From: Geothrix sp. PMB-07
Lineage (GTDB): Bacteria > Acidobacteriota > Holophagae > Holophagales > Holophagaceae
Direction: 5' to 3'
NCBI RefSeq assembly: GCF_030758935.1
Contig: NZ_CP132333.1
Span: forward strand, 3,658,992 to 3,722,991
DNA length: 64,000 nucleotides
Of this stretch, positions 54,086-63,016 are shown piece by piece. The position numbers and the translations under genes were made by a program. The first letter of the stretch is position 1, and each line of letters starts with the position of its first letter. The notes under the pieces were generated by a model. It worked only from the letters and a program-made list of their open reading frames with translations. It was not told where the DNA came from and did not search any database.

Positions 54086-56191
54086 ATGAACCGCCGCGAC
54101 TTCCTCAAAACCACCGGCGCCGCCACTCTAGGCGCAGGCCTGCTCATCACCTTCCCCATCACCGCGCAGGAACCCGAGAAGATCCCCAACGAAGTGCCTG
54201 AGTATCCGAAGGACTTCAACGCCTACCTCAAGATCAGCCCCGATGGCCGCGTGGGCTGCTTCGTGGGCAAGATCGAAATGGGCCAGGGCAACATGACGGC
54301 CCTGGCCATGCTCACGGCCGAAGAACTCGACGTGCCGCTCGATCAGGTGGACATGCTCATGGGCGACACGGATCTCTGCCCATGGGATGGCGGCACCTGG
54401 GGCTCTCTGAGCATCTGGCAGTTCGGCCCCGTGCTTCGCGGTGCCGCCGCTGAAGCGAAGGCCGTGCTGCTGCAGCTGGCCTCCGACAAGCTGGGCATCG
54501 CGCCGGATCGCCTGCAGGTGAAAGCGGGCGTGGTATCTGCCGTCAGCGACGCCACGAAGCGGGTGTCCTACGGTGAGCTGGTGCAGGGGAAACGGATCGA
54601 GCGTCACCTCGCCCACGTGAAGGTGAAACCGGTGTCTGAGTTCACCCTGGTGGGCAAGGATGCGCCCCGCAAGGATGCGCGGCTCAAGGTGAGCGGCGCC
54701 GCCCAGTACACCGCCGACATCATGCCTGCGGGCCTGCTGCACGCCTGCATCCTGCGCCCCCCCGCCCACGGCGCCAAGCTGCTTGCGGCCGATGCCTCCG
54801 CCGCCGAGAGGCTGCCCGGCGTGAAGGTCATCCAGATCGGCGAACTGGTGGCCACCCTCCATGCGCGCAGCGATCAGGCGCGCGAAGCCCTGAGTCACAT
54901 CAAGGCCAAGTTCTCGCCCTCGCCTTCCACCCTGGACGACCAGAGCATCCACCAGCATCTGCTCAAAGCCGCGCCACCCGCGAAGGAGCTGGCGGCCAGG
55001 GGTTCCCTGGCCACAGGAGAAGCCCAGTCCGTTCATCGGGTGGAGGCCACCTACCGCGACGGCTACGTGGCCCACGCGCCCATGGAGCCGCATTCGGCGG
55101 TCGCCCAATGGGAGCGGGGCAAGCTCACCGTCTGGGCCTCCACCCAGGCCCCCTTCCTGCTGCGCAGCCAACTGGCCAAGGCCCAGGGCCTGAGCGCCCG
55201 GAATGTCCGCGTCATCACGCCCTTCCTGGGCGGCGGCTTCGGCGGCAAGGGCTCCTGCCCCCAGGCCATGGAAGCTGCCCGCCTGGCCAAGATCGCCGGT
55301 TGCCCCGTGCAGGTGACCTTGAACCGCCAGGAGGAGTTCTTTCTCGACAGCTTCCGCCCCGCGGGCATCGTCAAGATCCGCTCGGGCCTCGACAAGCACG
55401 GCCGGATCACCTTCTGGGAACACCAGGTCACCAGCGCCGGGGAATCCGAAGCGGAAACCATGTACGACATCCCCCATCAGCGCATCACGTCCGCGGGCAC
55501 CTGGATGGGCGGCGGGCCTGCGGGCTACCACCCCTTCGCCATCGGCGCCTGGCGGGCCCCGGCGGCCAACACCAATGTGTTCGCCAAGGAATCCCACATG
55601 GATGCCCTCGCTGCCAAGGCAGGCGTGGATCCGGTCGAATTCCGCCTGCGGCACCTGAAGGATCCGCGCGTCATCGCCGCGCTGCAGGTGGCCGAGAAGG
55701 CCTTCGGCTGGACGCGCAAACCCGGGCCCACAGGCCGCGGCTTCGGCGTGGCCTGCGCCAACCACCGCGACACCATCGTGGCGGCCATGGCCGAAGTGGC
55801 CGTCGACAAGGCCACCGGCGCCGTGAAGGTGAAACGCGTGGTCATGGCCCAGGACATGGGCGTGGTGGTGAATCCCGATGGCGCGCGCCAGCAGGTGGAA
55901 GGCTGCGTGGTGATGGGCCTGGGCTACGGTCTGATGGAGGAAGTGAAGTTCAAGAGCGGCCAGGTGCTCAGCGAGAACTTCGACACCTACCAGCTGCCGC
56001 GCTTCTCGGACATGCCCACCATCGAGACCATCCTCATTCCCAACCCAGGCCTGGCCGCCCAGGGCGGCGGCGAACCCGCCATCGTCGTCATGGGCGCCCT
56101 CCTCGCCAACGCCATCCACGATGCCATCGGTGTTCGGATGCTGCAGATGCCCATGACACCGGAGCGGATCAAGGCGGCGCTGAAGGGCTGA
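54086..56191 (+). CDS. molybdopterin large subunit of IorAB-type oxidoreductase, Tat-exported
   Basis: A 701-aa protein with a Tat signal (MNRRDFLKTTGAATLG). The molybdopterin domains include the GGGFGGKG and GGGPAGYHP cofactor loops and the catalytic Glu663 in GGGEPAIVV. The whole layout matches IorB (isoquinoline 1-oxidoreductase beta). It hydroxylates N-heterocycles or aldehydes in the periplasm. AGGAGG precedes ATG 54086. Electron acceptor, probably a cytochrome, is not encoded nearby. Confidence 0.93.
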   Translation: MNRRDFLKTTGAATLGAGLLITFPITAQEPEKIPNEVPEYPKDFNAYLKISPDGRVGCFVGKIEMGQGNMTALAMLTAEELDVPLDQVDMLMGDTDLCPWDGGTWGSLSIWQFGPVLRGAAAEAKAVLLQLASDKLGIAPDRLQVKAGVVSAVSDATKRVSYGELVQGKRIERHLAHVKVKPVSEFTLVGKDAPRKDARLKVSGAAQYTADIMPAGLLHACILRPPAHGAKLLAADASAAERLPGVKVIQIGELVATLHARSDQAREALSHIKAKFSPSPSTLDDQSIHQHLLKAAPPAKELAARGSLATGEAQSVHRVEATYRDGYVAHAPMEPHSAVAQWERGKLTVWASTQAPFLLRSQLAKAQGLSARNVRVITPFLGGGFGGKGSCPQAMEAARLAKIAGCPVQVTLNRQEEFFLDSFRPAGIVKIRSGLDKHGRITFWEHQVTSAGESEAETMYDIPHQRITSAGTWMGGGPAGYHPFAIGAWRAPAANTNVFAKESHMDALAAKAGVDPVEFRLRHLKDPRVIAALQVAEKAFGWTRKPGPTGRGFGVACANHRDTIVAAMAEVAVDKATGAVKVKRVVMAQDMGVVVNPDGARQQVEGCVVMGLGYGLMEEVKFKSGQVLSENFDTYQLPRFSDMPTIETILIPNPGLAAQGGGEPAIVVMGALLANAIHDAIGVRMLQMPMTPERIKAALKG

Positions 56192-56207
56192 CCCACCCCA
56201 CGGAAGC

Positions 56208-56852
56208 TCAGCTCTGGATGGCTTCGAGGAAACGTCCGGCGGCGATCAGGAATTCCGGTGCCCAGGCATGGCCGCCCTCGAAGCGGACCACCTCGGGTTT
56301 GACGCCGCGATTGGCCAGGGTCGCGAGATCCTGGTCAAGCTGTGCGGCCGTGTAGAAGGGATCCTCTTCCCCCCGCCCAAGCAGGATGCGAGGCAGCTGG
56401 AGATCCGCAGCCTCGGCCACATCCATGGGCAGGTCCCCGCCCAGCACCATCAGCCCCTCACACGGGCCGCAGTGCGCAACGGCACGCCAGGCCATGGCGG
56501 CCCCTTGCGAGAACCCCGCGTACACGAGGCGCCCATTTCCCTGACTCACCCGCAGCTCGGCCAGCACCCGCCGCACGTAGGCCACGTTGTCCAGGATGGC
56601 CTGTTCGCGGTCCTGTCGGGTCATCCAGGAAGCCACCACCTCCTGGGACTTCGGGCTGTAGAATCGGTGCAGGGCCTGGATCGCCACCCGAGTCCAGCGC
56701 TCCGCCCCAGGAATGCCGCGCAGGTCCTCCAGCAGCTGCTCGGCGTTCTGCCCATAGCCATGGAAGCCCACCAGCAGCGGGGCGCCCACCCCCGCTGACG
56801 CCACCAGGTAGCGCCCCTGAATGGTGGTGGAAAGGGTGCGGATCTCGCTCAT
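56208..56852 (-). CDS. alpha/beta-hydrolase (carboxylesterase/phospholipase family)
   Basis: A 214-aa protein with the nucleophile elbow GFSQG (Ser115), a probable Asp in EEDPFY and His in GGHAW as the triad, and an oxyanion segment HGYGQNAE. It matches the esterase/phospholipase_2-type family. GAGG lies 7 bases before ATG 56852. Substrate unknown. It is 22 bp downstream of ruvX on the same strand. Confidence 0.88.
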   Translation of the reverse strand: MSEIRTLSTTIQGRYLVASAGVGAPLLVGFHGYGQNAEQLLEDLRGIPGAERWTRVAIQALHRFYSPKSQEVVASWMTRQDREQAILDNVAYVRRVLAELRVSQGNGRLVYAGFSQGAAMAWRAVAHCGPCEGLMVLGGDLPMDVAEAADLQLPRILLGRGEEDPFYTAAQLDQDLATLANRGVKPEVVRFEGGHAWAPEFLIAAGRFLEAIQS

Positions 56853-56874
56853 GGCCACGCCTCGAATCTGCGGA

Positions 56875-57312
56875 TCAATCCAACTGGGCCGCGGGGATTC
56901 CCTGGGCACGCCGCGCTTCCAGCAGTTCGCTGAGGATCACCGCCGCCGCCGCCGCATCAAGCATGGCCTTGCGCTTCTCGGGTTTGACACCCCGTTCGCG
57001 CAGGAGGCGCTCAGCCTCAGCGCTGCTCAAGTGTTCGTTCACGAAGCGGAGGGGCAGGCCCGTGCGGGCAGCCAGATCTTCGCCGAAGGCCCGCGCCGCC
57101 GGAGCCGTGGCGCTTTCAGCACCATCTTTGTGGCGCGGCAAGCCCACGGCCAGGGCCTGCACCCCCTCGTCCTTGCAGAGCCGGGCCAGCCTCATGAGGG
57201 TGCGCTCATCGTCCTGGGGCCACACTTCGAAGGGCGACGAAAGGATCTCCAGCTCGTCGGAAAAGGCGAGACCGATCTTCTTCGTTCCGTGGTCGATGGC
57301 GAGCCAGCGCAT
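56875..57312 (-). CDS. ruvX: RuvX/YqgF Holliday-junction resolvase-like nuclease
   Basis: A 145-aa protein with the RNase H-like YqgF fold: AIDHGTKKIGLAFSD at residues 5-19 (first acidic residue Asp7), VGLPRHKDG, FVNEHLSS and a C-terminal KAMLDAAAAAVILSELL with Asp. In E. coli YqgF processes the 16S rRNA 5' end; a resolvase role is also proposed. It diverges from the alkyltransferase gene by 17 bp. Confidence 0.92.
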   Translation of the reverse strand: MRWLAIDHGTKKIGLAFSDELEILSSPFEVWPQDDERTLMRLARLCKDEGVQALAVGLPRHKDGAESATAPAARAFGEDLAARTGLPLRFVNEHLSSAEAERLLRERGVKPEKRKAMLDAAAAAVILSELLEARRAQGIPAAQLD

Positions 57313-57329
57313 CCTGCCATCCTAGCGGC

Positions 57330-57809
57330 ATGGCGCCCCATTCCCTCAGCTTCGCCACTGCCCTGGGCCGGGTTCATCTGGCCTGGACGCCTGAAGGCAT
57401 CTGCGCCCTGCGCTTTCTCGATGGCATCCCGCAGGAGGAGGCCAAGGCGGCGCCCATGTGGGTTCTGAATGCCGTGCGGCGTCTTGGCGCGCACCTGGCC
57501 GGAACGCCCCAGAACCTCAGTGACATCCCCCTGGATCTGGCGGGCCTGACGCCCTTCCAGAGGCGGGTGGCCGAAGTGCTTCGCGGCACCCAGCCGGGCC
57601 AAACCCTCAGCTACGGCGAGGTGGCGCTGCTGGCGGGACGGCCTGGCGCCGCGCGAGCCGTGGGTCAGGCTGTGAAGGCCAATCCCATCCTCATCCTGGT
57701 GCCCTGCCACCGGGTGGTGGCCGCGAACGGGCCAGGAGGCTGGAGCGCCTTCGGCACGCCGGAGCGCAAGGCCCGCCTGCTGGAACTGGAATCGCTCACA
57801 GCCGATTGA
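57330..57809 (+). CDS. methylated-DNA-[protein]-cysteine S-methyltransferase
   Basis: A 159-aa protein with the active site PCHRVV (Cys126) and the preceding GQAVKANP helix, of the Ogt/AGT type. It transfers alkyl groups from O6-alkylguanine to its own cysteine. ATG 57330 is the only plausible start and has no clear ribosome-binding site. Its end overlaps the convergent gene by 14 bp. Confidence 0.93.
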   Translation: MAPHSLSFATALGRVHLAWTPEGICALRFLDGIPQEEAKAAPMWVLNAVRRLGAHLAGTPQNLSDIPLDLAGLTPFQRRVAEVLRGTQPGQTLSYGEVALLAGRPGAARAVGQAVKANPILILVPCHRVVAANGPGGWSAFGTPERKARLLELESLTAD

Positions 57810-58455
57810 TGTCGCGCATCTCCAGCACCGCCTGCGGTGCCCCATGCAGGCCGGCACGAATCATGGCCCTGCCCAGCTGTTCGGTGGTGGTGAGGCTGTC
57901 CGGCGAGAACACTTTCAGCAGCGGCAGGAAGGGGCCCAGCACCACGTAGAGGGCCCGGTACAGCGGCGTGCGCGAGCGAATGCCATGCAGGGGCCGGATG
58001 GCGCCAGGACGGAATAGGTAGACCGCCTTGAAGGGCAGGCGCCGCAGCGCATTCTCGATCTGCCCTTTCACCCGGGCCCACATGACGCGGCCCGTCTCGC
58101 TGCTGTCGGCCCCGGCGCCGGAGATGTAGCCGAAGGTCATGGCGGGGTTCACACGGCAAAGCGTGGTCGCCGCCGCGAGGGGGAGATCGTAGGTCACACG
58201 CCGGTAGGCGGCTTCACTCAGGCCTGCCGAGGACACGCCCAAGCAAAAGAAGCAGGCATCGAGCCCGCGGAGCTGATCTTCGATGGCCGTGAAATCGAGG
58301 AAATCTTCGTGCATGATTTCCACCAGTTTGGGATGAGCTGTGCCGGAGGGCCGCCGCACCACGGAACGCACTTCGCTGATCTCAGGATCGAGCAGGCACT
58401 CCCGCAGCACCCCCTGCCCGATCATGCCCGTGGCGCCGAACAGCAGGACCTTCAT
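57796..58455 (-). CDS. NAD(P)-binding Rossmann-fold protein
   Basis: A 219-aa protein with an N-terminal KVLLFGATGMIGQGVL dinucleotide motif and the extended-SDR-like pattern of NmrA/epimerase relatives; the segment YISGAGAD is consistent with atypical SDR members. No Tyr-x3-Lys active site is evident, so it may be a redox sensor or a non-catalytic family member. ATGA overlap (58452-58455) with the upstream MBL hydrolase gene. Confidence 0.82.
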   Translation of the reverse strand: MKVLLFGATGMIGQGVLRECLLDPEISEVRSVVRRPSGTAHPKLVEIMHEDFLDFTAIEDQLRGLDACFFCLGVSSAGLSEAAYRRVTYDLPLAAATTLCRVNPAMTFGYISGAGADSSETGRVMWARVKGQIENALRRLPFKAVYLFRPGAIRPLHGIRSRTPLYRALYVVLGPFLPLLKVFSPDSLTTTEQLGRAMIRAGLHGAPQAVLEMRDINRL

Positions 58456-59555
58456 GACACACCTCGCACATCCAACTGGGGATGGAGCCCATCCAGGGTG
58501 GCGCGGATGGGCACCTCGGCGCCGGTTTTCCAGGGCAGGGTCGGCCACCAACGCTCGAGCGGCGGCAGCGTGGCGGGCTCGAAACCCTGGCCCGGTCGCG
58601 GCACTGCCACGGTGGCGCCAGCCTCGTGCGCCGCCACCAGCACCCGCTCGATGGGTTCGGTCCAACCGTGGGCCGCCAGATCGAACAGCCCCCAATGGAC
58701 TGGCATGAGCACCCGCCCCTGCACCATGGCGTGGGCCTGCACGGCCTGCTCGGGCCCCAGATGCCAGTCCGGCCAGGCCTGGCCGTAGGCCCCGGCTTCG
58801 ATCAGGGTGAGGTCGAAGGGGCCGAGGCGCGCTCCGATATCAGCCAAGCCAGAGAACATGCCGGTGTCGCCCGAGTAGTACGCGCGGTGGCGGGGACCGG
58901 CGAGGGCGAAGCCGCCCCAGAGCGTGCGGTCCTTGTCTAGCAAGGTGCGGCCGGAGGCATGGCGGGCGGGCGTGCAGGTGATCTCCAGGCTGAGCACGCG
59001 GGTGCTTTCCCACCAGTCCAACTCAGTGACGCGGGAAGCGGGGACACCCCAATCCACGAGGCGCGCCCCCACGCCCAAGGGCACGATGAACCGCGTATCC
59101 CAATGGCGGATGCGGCGAAGGGTGCTGCGGTCGAGATGATCGTAGTGATCATGGGAGATCACCACGGCCTGGGGCACCGGCAGTTCCTCCAGGTCGATCA
59201 GAGGCGCGAAGAAGCGCTTGGGCCCAGCCCAGCGAAAGGGTGAAGCCCGCTTGCCCCACACGGGATCCGTGAGCACGCGGATGCCATTGATCTCCAGATA
59301 CACGGTGGAGTGCCCCAGCCAGGTGGCCCGGAGGCCCGAGGCCGAATCCGTGGCCAGGTCCCTGGCGCTGGGCCGGAGCACCGGAAGCGGCTGCTTGGGC
59401 GTCGAATTCGCATCGCGGCGCAGGATGCTGGCGAGGGCGCCGAGGTAGTCGTTCCAGAGGGGCTGGGGATTGAGGAACCGCCCAGCCTTCCCCCGGGTGG
59501 CACCGGGAAGCGGGGTCCTCGACTTGATTTCGGCCTGCTCCGCAGGAATCGACAT
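58452..59555 (-). CDS. MBL-fold metallo-hydrolase (NAPE-PLD/UlaG-like)
   Basis: A 367-aa protein with the zinc motif SHDHYDHLD (His135, His137, Asp139, His140), later ligands in ARHASGR and SGDTGMF, and the family's TDPVWGKRASPF segment. It resembles NAPE-PLD-like proteins. GGGAG lies 6 bases before the ATG. It diverges from a TetR gene, sharing an intergenic region with two matching operators, so it is probably that regulator's target together with the downstream gene. Confidence 0.9.
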   Translation of the reverse strand: MSIPAEQAEIKSRTPLPGATRGKAGRFLNPQPLWNDYLGALASILRRDANSTPKQPLPVLRPSARDLATDSASGLRATWLGHSTVYLEINGIRVLTDPVWGKRASPFRWAGPKRFFAPLIDLEELPVPQAVVISHDHYDHLDRSTLRRIRHWDTRFIVPLGVGARLVDWGVPASRVTELDWWESTRVLSLEITCTPARHASGRTLLDKDRTLWGGFALAGPRHRAYYSGDTGMFSGLADIGARLGPFDLTLIEAGAYGQAWPDWHLGPEQAVQAHAMVQGRVLMPVHWGLFDLAAHGWTEPIERVLVAAHEAGATVAVPRPGQGFEPATLPPLERWWPTLPWKTGAEVPIRATLDGLHPQLDVRGVS

Positions 59556-59576
59556 AGGTGTCTCCCAGACAATAAT

Positions 59577-59601
59577 TTGACGTTTGGACGAATTTCGTCA
59601 A
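59577..59601. promoter_or_regulatory. probable TetR operator, copy 1
   Basis: A 25-bp site with TTGACG/CGTCAA arms 13 bp apart and an inner GACGAA-T-TTCGTC palindrome. It matches the second copy at TTGAC-TT-GGAC--TTT-GTCAA positions. It overlaps the likely -35 (TTGACG on the minus strand) of the MBL hydrolase gene. Confidence 0.7.
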
Positions 59602-59611
59602 GAAGCCAGTA

Positions 59612-59636
59612 TTGACATTCGGACATTTTTTGTCAA
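59612..59636. promoter_or_regulatory. probable TetR operator, copy 2
   Basis: A second 25-bp site with TTGACA/TGTCAA arms, starting 35 bp after copy 1 and matching it at about 19 of 25 positions. It lies next to the TetR start (59647), with TTGACA able to serve as that gene's -35. Together the two sites suggest TetR controls itself and the divergent pair. Confidence 0.7.
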
Positions 59637-59646
59637 CATCCTCTTC

Positions 59647-60228
59647 ATGCGGGAAGCGAAAAAAGCCAAGGTGCTCGAGGCCGCCCAGGCCTCCTTCCTT
59701 CGTTACGGCTACCGTCGCGTCACCATGGGCGACATCGCCTCGGCGGCGGGCCTTTCCCGCCCCGCCCTGTACCTGCATTTCTGCAACAAGGAGAACATCT
59801 TCGAGGCCGTTCTCCGCGCCTTCATGGCCCGGGCCATCGAGGAAGTGCGCGCGGGCCTGCAGGGACACAGTTCCGTGGAGGATCAGCTCCGCTTCGCCTT
59901 CGAGGTATGGGCCGTGCGCCCCTTCGGCCTCCTCACGGCCACGCCGGATGCCAAGGAGCTCATCGACTGCCGCTTCGAATTTGCACGGGAGGCCATCGAT
60001 CAGGGTGCCCAGGCCTTCGAGGCGGAACTGGCCACCATCCTCGCGCCTTTGCTGGCCCAGACAGCCTCCTCCGGGACTGGGCCTCAGGATGTGGCCCGCA
60101 TCCTCACCCGCGCCGTCCAGGGCTTCAAGCAGACCGCCACCTCACCGGAAGATCTAAGGGCCCTGATCCACGGCCTGTTGAACCTGGTGCTTCCCTCCCT
60201 GGCAGCGGGCCGCGCTCAGGGCGCCTGA
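59647..60228 (+). CDS. TetR-family transcriptional regulator
   Basis: A 193-aa protein with a classical TetR helix-turn-helix (residues 8-50: ASFLRYGYRRVTMGDIASAAGLSRPALYLHFCNKENIFEAVL) and a helical ligand domain. ATG 59647 is chosen; an in-frame start at 59584 would run through the operators. Two matching operators lie in the intergenic region shared with the MBL hydrolase. Effector unknown. Confidence 0.92.
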   Translation: MREAKKAKVLEAAQASFLRYGYRRVTMGDIASAAGLSRPALYLHFCNKENIFEAVLRAFMARAIEEVRAGLQGHSSVEDQLRFAFEVWAVRPFGLLTATPDAKELIDCRFEFAREAIDQGAQAFEAELATILAPLLAQTASSGTGPQDVARILTRAVQGFKQTATSPEDLRALIHGLLNLVLPSLAAGRAQGA

Positions 60229-60257
60229 GCGCCGTCCAGTCATCCATACTGGTTTCG

Positions 60258-61172
60258 ATGACGCGCCCCCTGCCCGATGCCCTGCTGCAGGTCCCCCACC
60301 GCCGGGACGTGCCCTTCTCGAAACTCACGACGCTGGGTGTGGGTGGGCTTTGCCACTGGCTGTTCGAGCCCACCACGGAAGCGGAGGCCCAGACCTTCGT
60401 GCGCGCCTGCGCCCAGGAGGGCCTGCCCTGGCGGGTGCTCGGGGGCGGCTCCAACCTGGTGGTGCTGGGCGATGTGACCACGCCGGTGCTGCGCCTGGCC
60501 CTGCCCAAGACGGTGCAGCGCGAGGGCAACACCCTCTGCGCCACCGCCAGCCACGGCCACATCGCCCTGGCCGAAGCCGCGGCGACCATCGGCCTGTCGG
60601 GCCTGGAATTCGCCAGCGGCATTCCCGGCTCCCTGGGTGGCGCCATCCGCATGAACGCCGGAGCCTACGGCCGCGAGTGGGTGGAGGTGCTGGCCCGCTA
60701 CCGCTTCCTCACGCCAGAAGGCGACCTGGTGGAAAAGGCGCCTGAGCCTGGCGAGTTCCGCTACCGCTGGAGTTTCCTCACCGGAGGCCGGGTGATTCTT
60801 TCGGCCACGGCAGCGCTGGCCGAAGGCGATCCCGCGGGCATCCGCGCCCGGGTGGCGGAGTTCCGCGGGAAGCGTGGCACCAGCCAGCCCCTCTCCAAGC
60901 GCAACGCCGGTTGCATCTTCAAGAACCCGCCCGGCCAGAGCGCCGGCCGCCTCATCGACCAGGCGGGCCTCAAGGGCCTGCGCATCGGCGATGCGGAGGT
61001 GAGCCCCGAGCACGCCAACTTCCTGGTGAATCATGGCAAGGCCACCGCCGCCGAGTTCGCCGAGCTGATGGCCCGGGTTCAGGCGGCGGTGGCAGAGCGC
61101 TGGGGTGTGGCCCTAGAGCCGGAAGTGGAGATCTGGCGGGATGATCCGGATGGATCGTCCTCCGGTCACTAG
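60258..61172 (+). CDS. murB: UDP-N-acetylenolpyruvoylglucosamine reductase MurB
   Basis: A 304-aa FAD protein with the type II MurB pattern: VLGGGSNLVV (about 60-69), the GLSGLEFASGIPGSLGGA segment (113-129), Tyr/Arg in the EFRYRWS loop, and NAGCIFKNP (217-224), where the catalytic Ser is replaced by Cys219 as in many type II enzymes. It reduces UDP-GlcNAc-enolpyruvate to UDP-MurNAc. Part of the dcw cell-division cluster; the next dcw gene, ftsQ, is 1.8 kb away. Confidence 0.95.
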   Translation: MTRPLPDALLQVPHRRDVPFSKLTTLGVGGLCHWLFEPTTEAEAQTFVRACAQEGLPWRVLGGGSNLVVLGDVTTPVLRLALPKTVQREGNTLCATASHGHIALAEAAATIGLSGLEFASGIPGSLGGAIRMNAGAYGREWVEVLARYRFLTPEGDLVEKAPEPGEFRYRWSFLTGGRVILSATAALAEGDPAGIRARVAEFRGKRGTSQPLSKRNAGCIFKNPPGQSAGRLIDQAGLKGLRIGDAEVSPEHANFLVNHGKATAAEFAELMARVQAAVAERWGVALEPEVEIWRDDPDGSSSGH

Positions 61173-61233
61173 GCTTCCCGCCCACCCCAGGTGAATGCTT
61201 GCCGTTGAATAGACGGTTTCAGGAAGGCCGCAC

Positions 61234-61626
61234 CTATTTGGATGCAGCCCGCCGTGCCTGGCTTTCACGGATCACCTGATCCAGGTCCGCCGCTGGCCGG
61301 ACCTCCCAGGGGCCCATCTTCACGCCGGGATGATTTGAGATGAGATGGATGGCGTGGTTGAGATCCCGGGCTTCCAGAATCAGGAGGCCGCCCAGCAGTT
61401 CCTTGGTCTCGGCATAGGGACCGTCGGTGACGGAGACCTTGCCGTCCTGATAGCGCACCATGGCCGCCGTGTCGGGCCCTTGAAGGCCTTCGCCACCGAC
61501 CCAGTGGCCATCCCTTTTGAGGGTTTCGTCGTAGGCGAAGCAGGCGTCCACCATGGCGTTCTGTTCCGCCTGGGGAAGCTTCAGCCACTGCTCGACATCG
61601 AGGTATCCGAAGCAGATGTATTTCAT
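61234..61626 (-). CDS. YCII-related (DGPF) protein
   Basis: A 130-aa protein with the YCII/DGPF fold: MKYICFGYLDVEQWL, then a DGPYAETKELLGG motif (about 68-80) and an EVRPAADL end. AGGAG precedes the ATG. DGPF proteins are typical partners of ECF42 sigma factors, and this gene is 78 bp downstream of one on the same strand. Function is unclear; it may take part in signal sensing for the sigma factor. Confidence 0.88.
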   Translation of the reverse strand: MKYICFGYLDVEQWLKLPQAEQNAMVDACFAYDETLKRDGHWVGGEGLQGPDTAAMVRYQDGKVSVTDGPYAETKELLGGLLILEARDLNHAIHLISNHPGVKMGPWEVRPAADLDQVIRESQARRAASK

Positions 61627-61703
61627 GCAGGACTCCTTTGGGATGGGATGAAGGTTGCCTTCAACCCTAGTCGTTCGGAAGGCCCCGTTTTCGACAGGGC
61701 TCC

Positions 61704-62951
61704 TCACCTTTTTCCGAGCTCCGCCAGCCGTTTTTCGAGAAACCGCCGCTCCGGCTCCTGCCGCGCCCATTGAAGGGCCCGTTGGTAGGAGCCCCGGGCC
61801 TCCTCCGTTCGGCCCAGGCGGCGGCAAAGGTCCGCGTGAACCGCATGGGCCAGGTGGTACGCCTCCAGGCCAGGCCTGGCCATCAGGGCCTCCGTGAGCT
61901 TCAACCCGGCCTCCGGACCATCCCGCATGGCCACCGCCACCGCCCGGTTGAGATCCACCACCGGGGAAGGGGTGAGTCGGGCCAGCAGGGTGTAGAGCCC
62001 AACGATCCGATTCCAATCCGTGCTTGCGGCACTCATGGCCTCAGCGTGGGTTGCGGCGATGGCGGCCTGAAGCGCATAGGGCCCTACCTGGCGCGAGGCC
62101 AGGGCCCGATTCGCCCATGCGCGGCCCTCAGCCACCCTCGCCGCATCCCACAAAGAGCGGTCCTGAGCCTCCAACAGCACAAGCTCGCCCTGGGATCCGG
62201 TTCGCGCGGCGCCCCGGGCACCCTGCAGCAGCATGAGGGCCAAGAGACCCATGACCTCAGGTTCCGGCAACAACTCCAGGAGCAATCGGCCCAGGCGGAT
62301 GGCCTCTTCCGACAGGTCCGGGCGCGTCACGGTGGCCCCCGAGGAGGCTGAGTATCCCTCATTGAACACGAGGTAGACCACCTGCAGCACGGCACCCAAC
62401 CGCTGCGGCAGATGCTCGCGGCCTGGAACCTCGTAGGGAAGGCGCGCCTCCCGGATTCTGGCCTTCGCCCGGACAATCCTTTGCGCCAGGGCGGAAGGAG
62501 CGACCAGGAAGGCGCGGGCGATGGCTTCGGTGGTGAGGCCGCAGACCTCCCGCAACGTCAGCGCAGTGGCGGCTTCCAGAGGCAGGACGGGGTGGCAGCA
62601 TGTGAAGATGAGCCGGAGACGGTCATCCTCCAAGGTTTCATCCAATCCATTGGGCTGGTCTTCCGTGGGCAGATCCACCACGGCCTCGAGAGGCGCCAGG
62701 AAACGTGCGGCTCGGCGCAGCCGGTCGATGGCCTTGAACCGGCCTGTGGATACCAGCCAGGCCCGGGGCTGATCCGGCACGCCATCCTTCGGCCAGGCTT
62801 CCAGGGCAGCGGCGAAGGCGTCATGCAGGCCATCTTCCGCCAGATCAAAATCCCCGAGCAGCCGGATGAGGGAGGCGAGAATCCGGCGCGACTCCGACTG
62901 GAAGAGGGCCTCCACCACCTGCGTAACGCCTTCGGTGCGGGTCGCGGTCAT
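61704..62951 (-). CDS. ECF42-type RNA polymerase sigma factor with C-terminal TPR-like extension
   Basis: A 415-aa protein. Sigma region 2 and region 4 occupy the first 180 residues (LIRLLGDFDLAEDGLHDAF and LREVCGLTTEAIARAFLVAPSALAQRI), then a long C-terminal domain of helical repeats. This layout, with an adjacent DGPF protein and no anti-sigma, is that of ECF42 sigma factors, where the C-terminus is thought to set activity. GGAGG lies about 9 bases before ATG 62951. It splits the murB-ftsQ dcw cluster on the opposite strand. Confidence 0.9.
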   Translation of the reverse strand: MTATRTEGVTQVVEALFQSESRRILASLIRLLGDFDLAEDGLHDAFAAALEAWPKDGVPDQPRAWLVSTGRFKAIDRLRRAARFLAPLEAVVDLPTEDQPNGLDETLEDDRLRLIFTCCHPVLPLEAATALTLREVCGLTTEAIARAFLVAPSALAQRIVRAKARIREARLPYEVPGREHLPQRLGAVLQVVYLVFNEGYSASSGATVTRPDLSEEAIRLGRLLLELLPEPEVMGLLALMLLQGARGAARTGSQGELVLLEAQDRSLWDAARVAEGRAWANRALASRQVGPYALQAAIAATHAEAMSAASTDWNRIVGLYTLLARLTPSPVVDLNRAVAVAMRDGPEAGLKLTEALMARPGLEAYHLAHAVHADLCRRLGRTEEARGSYQRALQWARQEPERRFLEKRLAELGKR

Positions 62952-63016
62952 GCGGGCATCCTCCCATGAAGGCCCGGAGTCGGCCACCCGGCCCCGCAGG
63001 CGTTAGACTGGCAACC

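Noticed and set aside
54128-56119. A 663-aa minus-strand frame over the molybdopterin subunit
   Set aside because: Antisense shadow with no domain, while the plus strand has IorB motifs.
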